Shown here: in pieces, positions 1-13,300 of the stretch | Layout: the number at the start of each line of letters is the position of its first letter | Position numbering within the stretch: the first letter of the stretch is position 1 | From: Gnetum montanum | Lineage: Eukaryota; Streptophyta; Gnetopsida; Gnetales; Gnetaceae | Direction of reading: 5' to 3' | NCBI GenBank assembly: GCA_015680685.1 | Contig: MNCI01009412.1 | Span: 785,239 to 849,238 of the forward strand | DNA: 64,000 bases | Notes under the pieces: generated by a model | Seen by the model: only the letters and a program-made list of their open reading frames with translations | Database searches by the model: none | Told to the model about the DNA's origin: nothing | Made by a program: the position numbers and the translations under genes

Positions 1-299
1 AGATAAGCCGAAAATACCAAAAAAATCACATACCTCAAACTTGCTTAACCATACACCGTGACACATACAAGCAAGCCTGGGAAGACAACGAACGATTAAC
101 CCCAAGTGTTTCTTGTGGCGTTAAGGCATTTAGGCTGCGGAGTTCGACCGGATCGCACGTGCATGCTCGTATTCGTATGGTGGAGTGTAGGGGTACCTCG
201 CCACTCATCAATATGGTATCACTTTATCCTCTTTTATGAGAACATACTCATAACCTTCATCTTAGACATCCATGCATATGTTGTATGGTTCACCTAGAG
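1..299. other. Unrecognised 5' edge sequence
   Basis: No coding similarity recognised. The stretch contains several CG dinucleotides, unlike the AT-rich, CG-poor DNA that follows, and the reverse transcriptase remnant to its right stops near 300. This looks like a junction with different DNA, but the boundary is only approximate. Confidence 0.3.
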
Positions 300-1260
300 C
301 AATTAAAATTAGCATAGGAGTCAAAATCAATCTACTCTTGAGTTTATCAAAATTATCTTGACACTTGGATTCTACAAGAATACAACATCATTTAAATATA
401 GCTTTGTGAGAGGTGATGTAATGTAAAAAGTATTTTGAATGAACTTCCTATAGTAACCTACCAATTTGATGAAATTGTGAACCTTTTCACCATTCCAAGG
501 GATAGGCCAATCTTGAACAACTAATATCCTAGTAGTGTTCACAACTACAGTATCCTTTGAAATACATTCTAAGAACTAAATCTATCATTACTAAAAAAAT
601 TGAATGTTGAGTAAAGAACTGATGCTTCCTAAACATTTGTAAAAATATTTTTAAATGCTACCCATGAAGGTTCTTTGATGATGAATACATCAAGATATTC
701 TCAATGAACAAAATCATATAATTGTTTAGGTATGGTCTCATGAGATTGTTCATGAGATCCATGAATTGCATAGAAGGATTAGTGAATTTTAATGTAGAAA
801 CCATGAACTCATACTACTTATACTATGTCTTGATATCCTCTTTGATCTAAACTTAATGGTATGCTAACTTCTAATCTATCTTTGATAATACTCAAGCTTC
901 TCTTAATTGATTGAAAAAACTATCTATGTAAGGTAAAGCATACTTTTTCTTCAAAGTTACTTGATTAAGCTTTCAATAATCAATTTATAGCCTCATCATA
1001 CCATTCTTCTTTTTAATGAAGAGAACCAATGTATTCCAAGAAAACATAGTAGGCCAAAGTAGACCCTTATCTAGTAGGCTCTAAAGTTAAATCTTTGGAT
1101 TTGCCAAATAGATGGTTGACATCCTATGTGGAACCATAGAGGTTAAGCATTAGGCTTGAGAGAAATCTCAAAATTTGCATTACATATTCAAGTTAAAGTA
1201 GGAAACTTTGAATAGAATACATTGAGAAACCCATGAATAATAGATTTTTAATTGATCCCT
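300..1260 (-). pseudogene. Element A: Ty3/gypsy reverse transcriptase remnant
   Basis: Reading the minus strand gives broken pieces of a Ty3/gypsy reverse transcriptase in the right order. At about 950-1,110 there is a run like KKNGMMRL*IDY.KLNQ, matching the family motif KKDGSxRxCIDYRxLN. At about 660-760 there is a stretch in the position of the YxDDILIYS palm motif. At about 320-500 the text reads WPIPWNGEKVHNFI...GYYRKFI...ITSPLTKLY, the usual connection between RT and RNase H. Stops and frameshifts are frequent, so it cannot be functional. It belongs with the protease and gag remnants to its right (1,385-2,700), all on the minus strand. RNase H and integrase are missing because similarity ends near 300. 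It differs from elements B-E and is a separate lineage. Confidence 0.75.
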
Positions 1261-1384
1261 TGTGAGGAAGAAGATTCAATAATAGAAAATAAAAAATAAA
1301 AATGGTTGTAAAAAGGCCTCAAAGAGACAAGATCCAACATAGCCTTACATAACCTAGTATGCATAGTAATCTAAACATCATAAT

Positions 1385-1720
1385 TTATAACCAAGAAAAG
1401 TATCTTATGATGATAATCAAAGCTACCATAATAGTGAGATAATAATCCATTGCCAAAATGATGTCATATTCTCCTAGACTTATGATATGAAGATCATTGG
1501 GTGAAGAGGCATCCAAAATCACCAAACATACAAATATATAGACATGATTCATAGTTAATATACTGCTAACAATGGTACTAATTATAAATCCTTGAATAAG
1601 AAATTGACTCTTTAGATCAAGATATATAACTATTAATTGATAAACAAAAAAATAATTGACATCATAATAGAGGATAATAAAAATTACAAAATTTGAAATT
1701 TTACCACTAATCTCCATCAT
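1385..1720 (-). pseudogene. Element A: retroviral-type aspartic protease remnant
   Basis: A 111-codon open stretch on the minus strand ends with ...SLGEYDIILAMDYYLT..., which corresponds to the C-terminal half of Ty3/gypsy proteases (family pattern L-G-x-Y-D-V-I-L-G-M-D-W-L). In these elements the segment lies between the gag zinc-knuckle region and RT, exactly where it sits here. The N-terminal catalytic D-[ST]-G motif is not visible, and many neighbouring codons are eroded toward A/T. The open frame has survived by chance or recent age; flanking gag and RT are broken. Confidence 0.6.
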
Positions 1721-1739
1721 TGTATTGTGTTTAGCATTA

Positions 1740-2700
1740 AATATCTAGTTAGTTAAAGTATATACATGGTCATGCATTCTAGAAGAAATCTGATTGCTTT
1801 CTAGTCTAAGACCATGACAAGAATCTCCTTTACTCAAACATTTCAGAAAATTAAAGTTGTTGTGACTTAGCTAGCTACAATTAAGATAGTTAAGATGATT
1901 ACTTGAGATGTACCTAACCTTCTTATAAGCATGACAAGTAATGGATATAGAAGTAACCTTACTATTTAAAAATTAATACTATGGTTGGTATTGTTATTTG
2001 TTACATCTATAATCCCAAGCTTTCATAAATCTATTAGAATTCCTAGAAGAGGTGTAACCCCTGTTCTAAGAACAATTTTGATGTCCTTCTTATAATAGTT
2101 AACAATGCTCTAAGCCCATTACATGAAAATGTGCATTCTCATACATGTGCTGATAGATGAAAAATAAGTGATACATAATTAATGATGAAGATCATGGATG
2201 AAATAATATTCTCTAGCCTTCTCATTATAATATATGTGAGATGCATACATTCTTAGCTCTAAAAACTTGCAGTTGTACTTAGTCATGGTCTAACTACTAT
2301 GGTAGAGGCAATAAAACTCAATTGCTTTTGTCTAATATACTTTAAAAAAATATAATGCTCATTAAAAGAAAGTACAAAGTCACTCTAGTGAATATCATAG
2401 TTCTTCCAATGATGTACATTCTCCTAAGTAGGCCACCAATAACTATTAGAACATTTAATCTAGTAGGTTGCTATTCAAGTTTGTTATGCATAAGTGTAGC
2501 AAATCAAATTTAAGATCTTCATGATCTCCTCCAACTAGTTTATGAAAGTAGTAGGATCTTGATCACCTTTAATGGTAGGTCATTCCATCTTACAAAAATG
2601 CTCAAGAAGACCATGTTCAATTGGCCATCTTTCACCAATATCACTACTCAAAGAAACAATCATTAATAACACGTTGAAATTCTTTTTCATGTATTAATGA
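1740..2700 (-). pseudogene. Element A: gag remnant
   Basis: On the minus strand, about 2,430-2,620, broken translation gives a gag capsid-like core: ...KGDQDPTTFIN.LEEI followed, after a frameshift, by a WW pair (family pattern F.G..DP..A..WL..I and A..WW). This is the conserved retrotransposon gag domain, upstream of protease and RT in the same orientation. Roughly 1,740-2,400 has the correct spacing for the gag C-terminus, but I could not identify a zinc knuckle. Heavily mutated; limits are approximate. Confidence 0.55.
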
Positions 2701-2948
2701 AGAAACTAGAATAGCTATTAGTTAATACCTGATTGTATGATCTTCTTATTTATGATAGAACTAGAAGTGATAGTAATAGTCTCCACTTGAAGATTAGTTA
2801 CATGATCCTTTGTTTAATTGAAAATGAAATTTTATTTGAAGTTGGATTGCTAAGCCCAAAATTCTTCCTTCTACCATATTCATGCCAATCTCTATCACCT
2901 ACCATCATTGAACACAATAATATAAAATAAAAAATTCATCAAACATAT

Positions 2949-2960
2949 TCTTTCATACCA
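2949..2960 (-). other. Element A: primer-binding site (initiator-Met tRNA-like)
   Basis: On the minus strand, TGGTATGAAAGA resembles the plant initiator-Met primer site TGGTATCAGAGC (9 of 12 positions). It follows ...ATTACAATA, a typical LTR end in this superfamily, and lies just upstream of the gag remnant. Consistent with the start of element A's internal region. Confidence 0.45.
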
Positions 2961-2965
2961 TATTG

Positions 2966-4021
2966 TAATATCCTCCTTCTTAGCCTTAGATTATAAAGCA
3001 TTAGATTATGTCTAAAACAACTAATGAATGAAATGGTTATGATAAGAAAAACCAAAATCAAAACAAAATAGCATACCAATAAGGAAGTAAAAGAAATTAC
3101 AATGAAATAATAACTGAAAAGAAAAATGGAAGGTGATAACATCAAAAGATAAAATATAATTAAATAGTAAATATATATAAAATGGACTAAAACTAATTCT
3201 AGAATTAATATAGATAATGGTAGATGAATCTAAAAATTAATGCATATATATAAATATCTAGTAGTATCAAGGTGTATTTAGCAATACTTAACAATATCCA
3301 TTAACTAAAAACTAATGCATTAAAAATAATATTACACACATGTCCATCAAATATCATAATGTGCCAAAGTGTAAATTAGACTAGTGCTAAAAAAAATTGC
3401 ATGTAATCTAGAAATTCAAGAGAAAATATCAAGAGATTTTATTACTTCACCTAGTTCTAGTAACCTTAAAATGAAAGAGGAAGGGTTTGTCTACATAGAG
3501 TGAGAAACCCTAGCACCTCTTTTGGTTGATTTAAGAACAAGTCTCGTGGTGACGAAGTGAAGGCATGTTGGCCTACAACATACATAAGCATAAATAATAC
3601 AAACATCATAGATCACAAATTAGACATAGATATGAGCATCAAATAGAAAGTTAACTAAAGTAAATTATCCACCTCAACCAATCATAGAAGTCACTTCTAC
3701 CTCTTGACAAATAAAAAATATTTGATCATCAATATGAGAACAACTAAATGTTGATGATAAAAAAACATAATGAATAATATAAGAAGTTCAAATAACCAAA
3801 ATCTCTAATAAAAGTTAACAATTGACTTCAAGAGTATTTCCAATAATCCAACATTTTTTATAAAAATCAAACAATATCAAACATACACTAGGTGGTACTG
3901 CTTGTGAAATTGGATACTACTAGAGTTGTAAAGAGGCATTCATATCAATTTCAAAGTGATTAAAATGTTTTAGATTAATATCCAATGATAAGACAGACCC
4001 TAAATGTCAAAAGCATAGGAT
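2966..4021 (-). other. Probable 5' LTR of element A, then unassigned DNA
   Basis: The part next to the primer site should be element A's 5' LTR, read on the minus strand. A possible outer end is near 3,586, where the minus strand reads TGTTGTAGGCCAAC, but without the partner LTR (left of the window) this cannot be confirmed. From there to 4,021 I see only AT-rich DNA with no coding signal. Confidence 0.3.
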
Positions 4022-5468
4022 TGAAACATCACCAAGACCTTACAACAACTTCTAGCTTAAGAGAAGCATTGATAGAGACTATAGCAAATATGACTTAACC
4101 ATGACTTGTGGTGACTTAATCATGACTTGATCAAGACTTATGATTAACAATAAATCATTAAAAATGGTATAATTGATCAAATAGGCTTTGAAATAACACC
4201 AAAAAATCATGTTGCAAATTGTAATTTCCATTTCTTAACATGAGGCAAGATTTAATTGTAAATGTAAGATTTGTAGTCCATGAGTTGCAATCTTGCATAC
4301 TTTGTCTTTTGGAACTAAAAAATATGTTAGAAGCTATTGTTTTCTCACTTCCCAAGTGGAAAAAGTTATCTCATGTCTATATTTGGGCTTGGGAAGGCTG
4401 CAAATGCCTTGGGAATGGCCAAAATTGGCATTTTCATGGATTTTTGTAGGGGTATAACCTTAACTTTGCTGGAACCATCTACCCCCTTAGCATAGATGGA
4501 ATTGTTGGGACTTTCCATTTGCATTTCGATATCCATTTTTGTGATAGTGGCCAGCATAGTAAACCCAAGTCTTTAGTAGTTGTAGCATGGTTCGTGTAGA
4601 TAGGATTTTCCACAATTTTGAGAATTTTCTAATCATTTTCAACATTTAGCATAGTTAATCAAGGTTAGCATAGTTTGGATGGTATCATCATAGTCATGAA
4701 TGTCTATTTACTATATATAGTAAATGGATGGACAATGGTGTTTATGTTGTATTCTAAACTTACTGTAAATGACAACTACAATGAAAATTATAACCATTAC
4801 CACTTGTAAATAGACATCAATCTATTAGTAATCATGATAGTGGTGCACAAATCCAAAAATAGCAATTCCATGGCCTATGTAAATCCAACGTAAACATCCT
4901 ATTCTAGTTCCCAACTTTTAGCATTTTTTATAACCTCAAAGAACTTTGGAACCTAGAGAGCCTTTGTAACCTTACAATGCCTTTGACCAAAACTCATATA
5001 TATGCTAGGCATAGATACTTTGAATATGGTACCACTCCACCAAAGGTGGAATACCATTTGTAACCATAGTTGTAGATCCTAGTGGAAATTAGTAGGGAGC
5101 TACTAGAAATTAGGGCTAGAAAGCATTTAGATCATGAAGTTTAAAGTGCAAATTGGAAACTCCAATGTACTTCAAGCATAAAATCTGTACTTTTAAAACT
5201 TGCTACTTTATCCTCCATTTCAATAAATTCATAGTTATTTGTTTTTCAGATATAAGTTCACATTTTCATTTATATGTATTTTTCCATTTTGGATCTTCAA
5301 TTCCATTTACATTTATGTTTTCATTTACACTTTCGTAAGTCTCTAGATGATTGGCTAGATTGTCCAGGGTGTCTTCAATCTCATTATTCAAAGGTCCTTA
5401 GAATTCAAGGCTATTTTGATGCTTGCGATATTCTAGTTTCCATTCTAGAAATCAAATTTTCTAGGTCA
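4022..5468 (+). repeat. Element B 5' LTR
   Basis: Starts TGAAACATCACCAAG, close to the LTR starts of D (TGAAACACCACAAAA) and C (TGAAACACCACCAAT). Ends ...TTTTCTAGGTCA just before a primer-site-like sequence, as in C and E (...AGATGTCA). A TATA-like TACTATATATAGTA lies near 4,709, about 760 bp before the end; the TATA boxes of D and E lie 670-740 bp before theirs. The 3' partner is outside the window, so LTR identity is inferred from the related elements. Confidence 0.55.
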
Positions 5469-6076
5469 AATAGCTTTCTGGCACTAGAAGGAAGGTTTCC
5501 ATTGAAATTCTTGGCAAAAAAAATAAAATAAATCTTTTTCCATTTTCTTCTTGATACCAAGTCTTTTATGTTTCTAGAACTCTAAAACCTGCCAACATTT
5601 TTTGTTAAAACCAACACTCATTCCCTAAACCCTTTTCCACATACCTTAGAGTAGTTATGGTAATTGAGTTAGGTTTTAGCTACAATTTCATGGTAGTTGT
5701 TGGCTTGTTAGGAATGAGTGTAGTCTATTTCAAAAGTTAATGTATTCTAAAATCTAATTTCCATTCCAAAATTCATTTCCATTTTGAAGGTCAATTTTGT
5801 TTTGGAAGTTCATTTTCATTTTGAAGCTTATTTCAATTTTAAAACTTTGTTTTCATTCAAAAAACCTATTTCCATTTTAGAACTTTGTTTTTGATCAAAA
5901 TCATAATTCTATCTACTGTAGAAATCTAGTCAAAAAATCCGCCTTTTCTAGTCTTACTACTGAGTGTAGTAGAAATAACCACCTTAAATTCTATTTATTG
6001 AATAGTACATGACCATCTAGTATGTAGTATTTTCTGGGAAATAGTTTTTTCATTACCTTTCCATTTTTAGTTAACT
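5469..6076 (+). other. Element B leader with primer site and T-rich repeats
   Basis: A primer-site-like sequence CTGGCACTAGAAGGAAGG at about 5,478-5,495 matches those of C, D and E (TGGxxCTAGAAGGAGGG). From about 5,740 to 5,890 there are about six imperfect copies of a ~22-bp unit built on TTCATTTCCATTTTGAAG. No coding sequence is seen. Leaders of the related elements also carry short repeats, of different sequence. Confidence 0.45.
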
Positions 6077-9000
6077 ATGTTAGTTCATAATCTCACTGAC
6101 TACATTTTTACTAAAAATAGTAAAAAAGTTAAAATCATATTTTTGACAATGTCATTCAACCAGTTAATCATTTTACCCTTTAACTCCATTGATAAGGAAT
6201 CTAGCCAACAAGCCATTAGGGTATATGAGCCCAAGAATCCTATTGTTGTTAAGTGTAGGAAATCACTCAAACTTAGGGGATGAAGCCCCAAATTCTCAGT
6301 TATAAACAAAGATTACTAGAACATCATTTACGTGAAAATTTAGGCTAGCATGTTTATTCCAAGAATGACTGCAGAAGTCAAAAGGGAATATGAGCTCATA
6401 TACCTTGATGGAAAGGAGTATATTACTTCCCCATATGATAAAATACCTATGACAGAAGCCTATGCACACATCATATCTCAACTGATTAAGATGTATGAAG
6501 AGGATGGGATGACTAGCTTGAATGAGCAACAAGAAGAAGAGGATGAGTTTGAGGCTTAGTCCAAACATGAGAACCTCACTAAGAAGCTCTTTCAATAGTC
6601 AATCCCAACAACCATGATGCCTACTTAAACCTCCCTTGTCTCCTTCATGGGATAGATCCTCCATTGTTCACCTCCCTCCTACCCAATCATGTTTTGGCCA
6701 ACACCCAATATCGTAGTGCACCAAATATACTCAATGCTACAAGCAATGATGTTTTCAATCACCATGTCTTTCACCATACAACCATAGTCTATGTGGTCCT
6801 CATTGGTGGTTGTAACCACCACTAACTTATTTCTCATCTAGATGAAGCCCATTGTGGAACCTCAATTAACTTAAGGGTCATTTATCCAATTTGTTCCCTT
6901 TGTGTCCTAGATACTACCACAAACCTCTTTTTCATTATTCATCTCATCTGCAACCTTTTGTGTAGATCCCATAATTGACAAGGGCACCTCAAGGATTTGA
7001 ACAAGCCTTCCAAATGATCTATTACTAAATTGAAGAATTAAGGAATCCAAATCTTAGAATGGAAAGATTATGAATTTCTATTAGGATGATCCCATCAGTC
7101 CTATGGTCCCATCACTAACTCTTCTTCTTAGTGTTCCCATAACATAGTTCACCAAGTACAATGGTGAAGGTGACTACAACTCGCATCTCATATGCTTCTA
7201 CTATGAGTGCTTGCTACTACAAGCATAGCCACAGACAATCATGAGAATCTTCCCTATGTCTCTTAGGGGAAAATGTCTTGACTAGTACCATGCTTTTCCA
7301 AGAGGCTTCATATCCTCTTTGGAAGAACTATACAATTCATTAATTTCTTCATGTATAAATTGAAACATGATACCACCCTTGACCAACTAATGAAGGTTAA
7401 GCAAGGATTCCTTGAACTAGTGCAAAATTTCATCCAACAATGGAATGCTTTTCTAAACAAAATTTTGGAACCAATAGCTTAAATCCATATTGTAGCTATC
7501 TTCATAAGTATGGTTAATAACTTTATCAAGTCAAAATTATACTACCTTGATTCACAAACACTTAGTTAAGCATTGTCCCAAACCTAGAACATAAAAGATG
7601 CTGTAGAGGATAGTCATGACCCCCTGTATATGGTGCATAAAAATAAACATGCACTAAAGAACAAGAATAAGGAAATGCAAAACAACATAGTTGTACCCAT
7701 TGTGGTGAAAGATAACAAGATAACCACCTAGGGGCTAAGAAGAAACCAACCCAAGGCCCCTGATAACAACAATAACAACCAGCCTTCAAGATCTAAGGCC
7801 TTTGCATCAACTACATTAAGGTCAAAATTTAAGCAAAAAGACTAGACCAAATACACTAGGTTACCCTTAAAGGCATTAGAACTATTAGACCAACTATTAA
7901 AGTGTGGGAGAATATAGTATAAGAAAATGACCAAAAATTCCCATAATAGGCATGAGAGATTATGTGAGATAGTCAAAGATCCCACTTGCACATTTAAAGA
8001 TAATCCTTCAGTACCTAGATATTTTAAGCTTGAACAATTTTGCCACTATCATCAATTACCAGGTCTTGATACTGATTTTTCCTTGCGATAAAACATGACT
8101 CGCAAGAGATGATAGATAGTGGTGAGCTAGTTCTTAACACCTCCAACCTAGTTAGGCCTTAGAATTAGTTGATTAATATATATAAGGACCCATTAAATGC
8201 CAATAATGTCCCATATACCATAGTTATTTTTAATGTTAACAATGATTAGGGGCTTGCAAGGAAACCATTCATGATCTAGGTAACTCCTCATAATAAAAGG
8301 GATCCTTCAACTTTCAGGAGTTGAAGAATCCTCTTTTTTGTAAGGATCCCATCACCAAAACCACCTAAAGATTCCTTTTACATTGGTGTACCTACCCTTC
8401 CTACTACAACCAAGTCCACTCATACAATGAAACAATAATCCATGGAACTTATTCCTCCCAACAAACCAATAACAACAACAAATCTCCAACCAAACAATGG
8501 TAGAAGCCTATGAAAAATCCTAAGAACAAGAATGATAAGCAAGCCAAGGGATGAAAGGAAATTCGCCCACCAAAGCCCACTCCCATATCATCCATTCTGT
8601 TAACCTTAACTACCCAAGTTGCTTCAACTAGTGAACCATGGAAGGATCCTACACCCCAAGAGAAAGGGAATGACACAAAGCCATAATAATCTAAACACAA
8701 ATTCTACATTTTGGAATGCATGGATAAATTCTAGAACAATAAGAATGAAATATCCACAACCAATAACAAAGACTTCCTAAATGCAATGGAACAAGTCAAA
8801 TAGTCGATGAAACAAAATAATATAACCCTTAGCCTATATAACCTTATCTTGACTTCTATTGTATACCATGAAGTACTAGTTAAGATGTTAACCTCCATCC
8901 CTATTGGTGAGGACATTCTAGTTGATGAAATATCCATCCATGTATATATGGTTCCTTCTTCATCTAGGTAAGTGAGATCAACATCACTCGTGTTTCATGA

Positions 9001-9691
9001 AAAAAAAATTAAGACTAATACCCAAAATAGTGAGGTAACTAAGGTGTCCCTCTTTATGACTATACAGGTAGGATAATATAAAGTGCAAAGGGTTCATGTG
9101 GATGATGGGGCAAGAACAAATGGCATACCTTACATCATCATTGAGTGCTTGGGCCTAATAAAGAAAATGCAACACATGACAATTTTAGTTGTTAAATCCT
9201 TCAATGGATCATAGGTTTTTTACAAAGGCTTCATCTCTTTAGATTTTGCGGTAGGAGAATAATTCCACATAACAAAACATTTATTGGATGTAGAGGAAAC
9301 ACCAGGATTCAAACTTATTCTTGGAAGGCACTACCTAGCTCAATTACAATTTGTGCCTTCACTTATCCACTAGAAAATTCACCTACCTTAGAAGGGAGGT
9401 GAAATAATTATTTAGGGCAATAGTGTGGTCCCTTTAGCAGTTAATAATGTTGATGTAGAAGAAGTTTCCCAAGTGTAGTTTTAGGAAGAAACTCCTACTA
9501 TTAGCTACAAAATCAAAAATTCTAAGGTAGTGAAAGAGGCCAAGATGAACAACAATGGACCCATTGATGCATCATGGAGAGGGATCCCCTTTAACATTGT
9601 TAGCGAAGGTGATGTGAAATTCAAGCTTGTGCAACATAGACTATATACATTTTATAATCTTTCAAAGATTAGAAAACATTTAAGCAAGTGA
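6077..9691 (+). pseudogene. Element B gag-protease pseudogene
   Basis: Broken copy of the ORF seen almost whole in element D (47,082-51,229). An N-terminal part at 6,350-6,559 reads ...EVKREYELIYLDGKEYIT.SPYDKIPM..., matching D's EVKR.FEIFYRGGYEFIPSPYD. The gag core is at about 7,060-7,570. A C-H-H-C knuckle-like remnant, FCHYHQLPGLDTDF, is near 8,035. The protease site VHVDDGA and LILGRHYLAQLQ are at about 9,090-9,340. The C-terminal tail ...PFNIVSEGD... ends with TGA at 9,689-9,691, as in D. Stops and frameshifts are too many for function. In an active copy this would encode capsid and the maturation protease. Confidence 0.7.
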
Positions 9692-10392
9692 TGTATACCC
9701 CTAATACTCCTACCTTATGCACTCATAATCATGTACCCATATGTACCTATGGCCTTTAGACTACTTTATATTTTACCTGTATGCACCATTTCATTTTGCT
9801 TTATTTTAAAATTTAACTTATTTGTGGGTTGAAGTTTACTCATTTTTGCATTTTTTACTTATTAAAGCCTTTAATTTTCTCTTTCAACATGATAAACACA
9901 AAAAATTTATAAGAAACTTTAAAACTTCAAGAAAAACATAAAAATTTTTATGTATTCCTTTATTGTATAGCTTGCTAAGGCCTTAAATTGGCAAAAAAAT
10001 GAAGGCTTGCCATGGCCTAAAACTAGAAAAAAACCTTTTAAACTTTCTTTTGTCTTAGTATATAGCCTTATTACCTAGTCATTTCAACCTTTTTATTACA
10101 TTATAATCAGGATAGCCACTGGAGCCTTAAAACATCAATTATAACAACAAACTGTAAAATCATAATTAAACCATAATGCTAGAAAAATAGAACCAAAACT
10201 AAAAATTAAACTTAAAATCAAAATGGCTACAACATAATAGTGATGACCACATGGTGTGGAAAAATTTTTAAACAATAAACTAAGGATAATAAAACCATCC
10301 ACAACTAAACATTTGGCTGACACTACCCTCAATAACATCAACATCAAACATCATCAATAAAAATAACTAAAATACACAATGGTCAATGCTAG
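9692..10392. other. Element B convergent spacer
   Basis: Lies between the end of gag-protease (plus) and the end of the accessory gene (minus). Around 9,975-10,030 there are two decayed copies of a GGCCTTAAATTGGC / GGCCTAAAACTAG motif, which forms clear tandem arrays at the same place in C, D and E. Otherwise AT-rich without visible genes. Confidence 0.45.
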
Positions 10393-13300
10393 GTAACATC
10401 TATAGGAGGAGGTGGAGGGTCATTTCCACAATATTGGAAATATTGATATTGCCTAGTGCCTCTACCATGATAACACAAGACCAAATAGTAATCAACACAC
10501 AACAAAACCAAGATAAAACATAAGAATATGACCAGAAAAGAATAAACTAAGTATCAAAAAATCTAATAAACAAATCTAAACTAGAATAAACCATAGAAAG
10601 ACTAAAATAAGAAAGCCTAAGAGGGTTCTGAAGTAGCATATTCCATGAGGAAAGTCTATAGACCAACCTCTAGATGGTGGAAGAGCTAGTCTTTAGTCAT
10701 GTTAGCCTAGTCTTCATCCCCAAGATTAACACCAATAAGGATGTTTCTCTCATTGATGTCACTCCATGTAATGGGGTCATGTGAGAAGGTGGTAGTAGCT
10801 ACCTTTCCTAAGACAATACTTATCTAATGAATTGGGAAGTTAGCCACAATCACACTATCTATGAATAATCTGTAGACATCCTTTACATGGATCCCTTTCA
10901 TACATAACTCCAATTGGCATTGTTCTATAGAGGCATGTTGTAACCACTTTAGGTAGGCATCCTACATAGTCTTGTACTATCTCTTGTGATCCCTTTGCAC
11001 TTGGCCCCACTTTAGGACTTAATCTCAATAGTCCTTTCATTTGCTAGTCTTGCAATTTATGAGATCCATCTAAAGCTTTTGTTTTGCTACCTTTCTAGCA
11101 AAGGAAACATTGGCATAAATATAATTCTAGTAGTATGCCTAAGTTTTTTTCTTAGTTCACAAAGAGTTCTTGTTGGTCAATTTGACCTCCATGAATTTCT
11201 TGCAATCCCTAAGATCCTTCACCTCCTCCATTAGCTTCTTCTTCCCTTTCTTTAGCACCACAACTTGTTCCCACAAGAACTTATTGGAGTGTTTGCATTC
11301 CCACAAATATTTTACACATGAGAGTGGACATGAAGCAGCACTATTGTACAACTTATATGGGACATTCACCACATTAGGAGACAGGGCAAGTAACACATCA
11401 ATCTATATAGCCTGGTTAGGATGCCATCTCAACTTAGGCATTATAAAGGACAACAAAAAAATAATAAATTTAGACACAAAACTATAAACAATGAAAGAAG
11501 GAAAAATAACAAAAACTACATAACCATTAAAACTAAATGAAAATCAAAAATATCTAAACAACAAAAGGAGACATGAGTTAGGACTCTCATCATTTTCTGC
11601 AACTATCTATTGCAAAGAGTTTATCATATCTTGAACTATGTCCCACATGAACTTGATATTATCAAGGGTATCCACCCATGGTTGCATGTGGAAGGTGGAG
11701 CTAAAAAAATCATAATAAGAAATAAAAATCGATGACCAAGGCCAAAAATGATAATAACATATAAAACCAAAAATCATAAGTACCTAAAGGATCCTCTAGT
11801 AGGATGGTAGGAGGTTCATCCAACTATGAATCCTCAAAAAAAGCATCAAAGCTATCCAATGGGGGATGAGATAGATCTTCATATTCATGATGTTGCAACA
11901 CTTCCTTTTCTTGATGCCTTTGTTATGCCTCAACTACTACTTCTGCTACTAAGGTCACCTATTCCTGTTGGTTGCCCACAAGAATAACAATAGTAAAATA
12001 TAGAAAAACTTAATACATTTTGCTTAAGAAAAAACCATAACTTAATTAAATTAATCAAAATCATAACTTCAAAACAAAAAAAGATAGTAGAAAAAATAGA
12101 ATATACCTTTAACTCCAACATGCACCTGGTTAAGCTTGATAATTAATCATCTCTTTAAGGACTCCTCAATGACTAGTGTCATCTCATCAAGCAATGGCCT
12201 CTTGAGTTTTGTTCTAGTTGAACCCACATCTTTGGCAAGAAACTTCTTTACCTTTTCCATGTTTCCTTAATTAATGTGGGGTTCTCTCCTTGTGATATCA
12301 AGGGATGCACAATGTTTTCCACCAAAGTCTTTGGTGATGATGGATAGTGATTCACCCACATCCTCTAGTGGGTCCCAGGCATGCATGGTCTAGAAAAGAC
12401 ACCTTATTCAAGGCTTGGTAAGATTGGATGATTCTTGAGTCATGAATTGTTCATCCTTCCTCACTACAAGGAACTCCATAAATCTTTGTAGATAAGCTAC
12501 AAAGAAGACAAAATGCACATGACACTTCCTTTTGAAATTTTCCCATAGCTCTAAGACTTCACTTTGCAGCCCAAAAATCAAATGAGTAGCCCAATTAAAT
12601 TAGGAGCCCTTGGTTAGGACCTTCTTCATGATTCATGCTTGTTCAACATCCATATTCTTCCCCTATGGTAGCAATTCAAGAAATGCATGGGATTAAAATA
12701 GGGGATACATCTCTCTAGCCATTAGAACCTAGAACTGGCTTAGCAAGAACCTCTTATTCTCACAATGAATGTTTAATCATTCCTTTACTTCATCACAACC
12801 ATCCACCTCATTTTCTACTTTGGTGATAATCATTGTGCCCTCATTTGCAATACCAAAGAGGTCACTAAAAGTGGATTCATTAACGTCCAAGGTAACAATC
12901 ACACCATGAACATGAGTCATGAACGTTCCAACTTCTTTTCTAAAGGAGTCAATGATTTTAATCATTTTCATAGTGCAACAATGGTGCTTGGGGACATGAA
13001 GATGTTAAGCAAGAATGCATGAATGATTATTTCTTGAATAGCCTTGAATTCCTAATTAGAAAACCAATATTGTTCAAGTTCCACCTCATTGAACTTGAGG
13101 ATTAACATCTCCTTAGTGTGTCTTGGAGTGATTACAATCACTTCAGTGGATGGCACAACCTCTACAACATGACAAAAATAACCCGTTCGTCTTGACATAG
13201 GTGCATCATGTCAAAAAGAATATAATAAATAAAACCAAATTAGATCAAAAATTTGTAGGCATTTAAACAACCAAAAATTAAACAACTCAATCACTTCACA

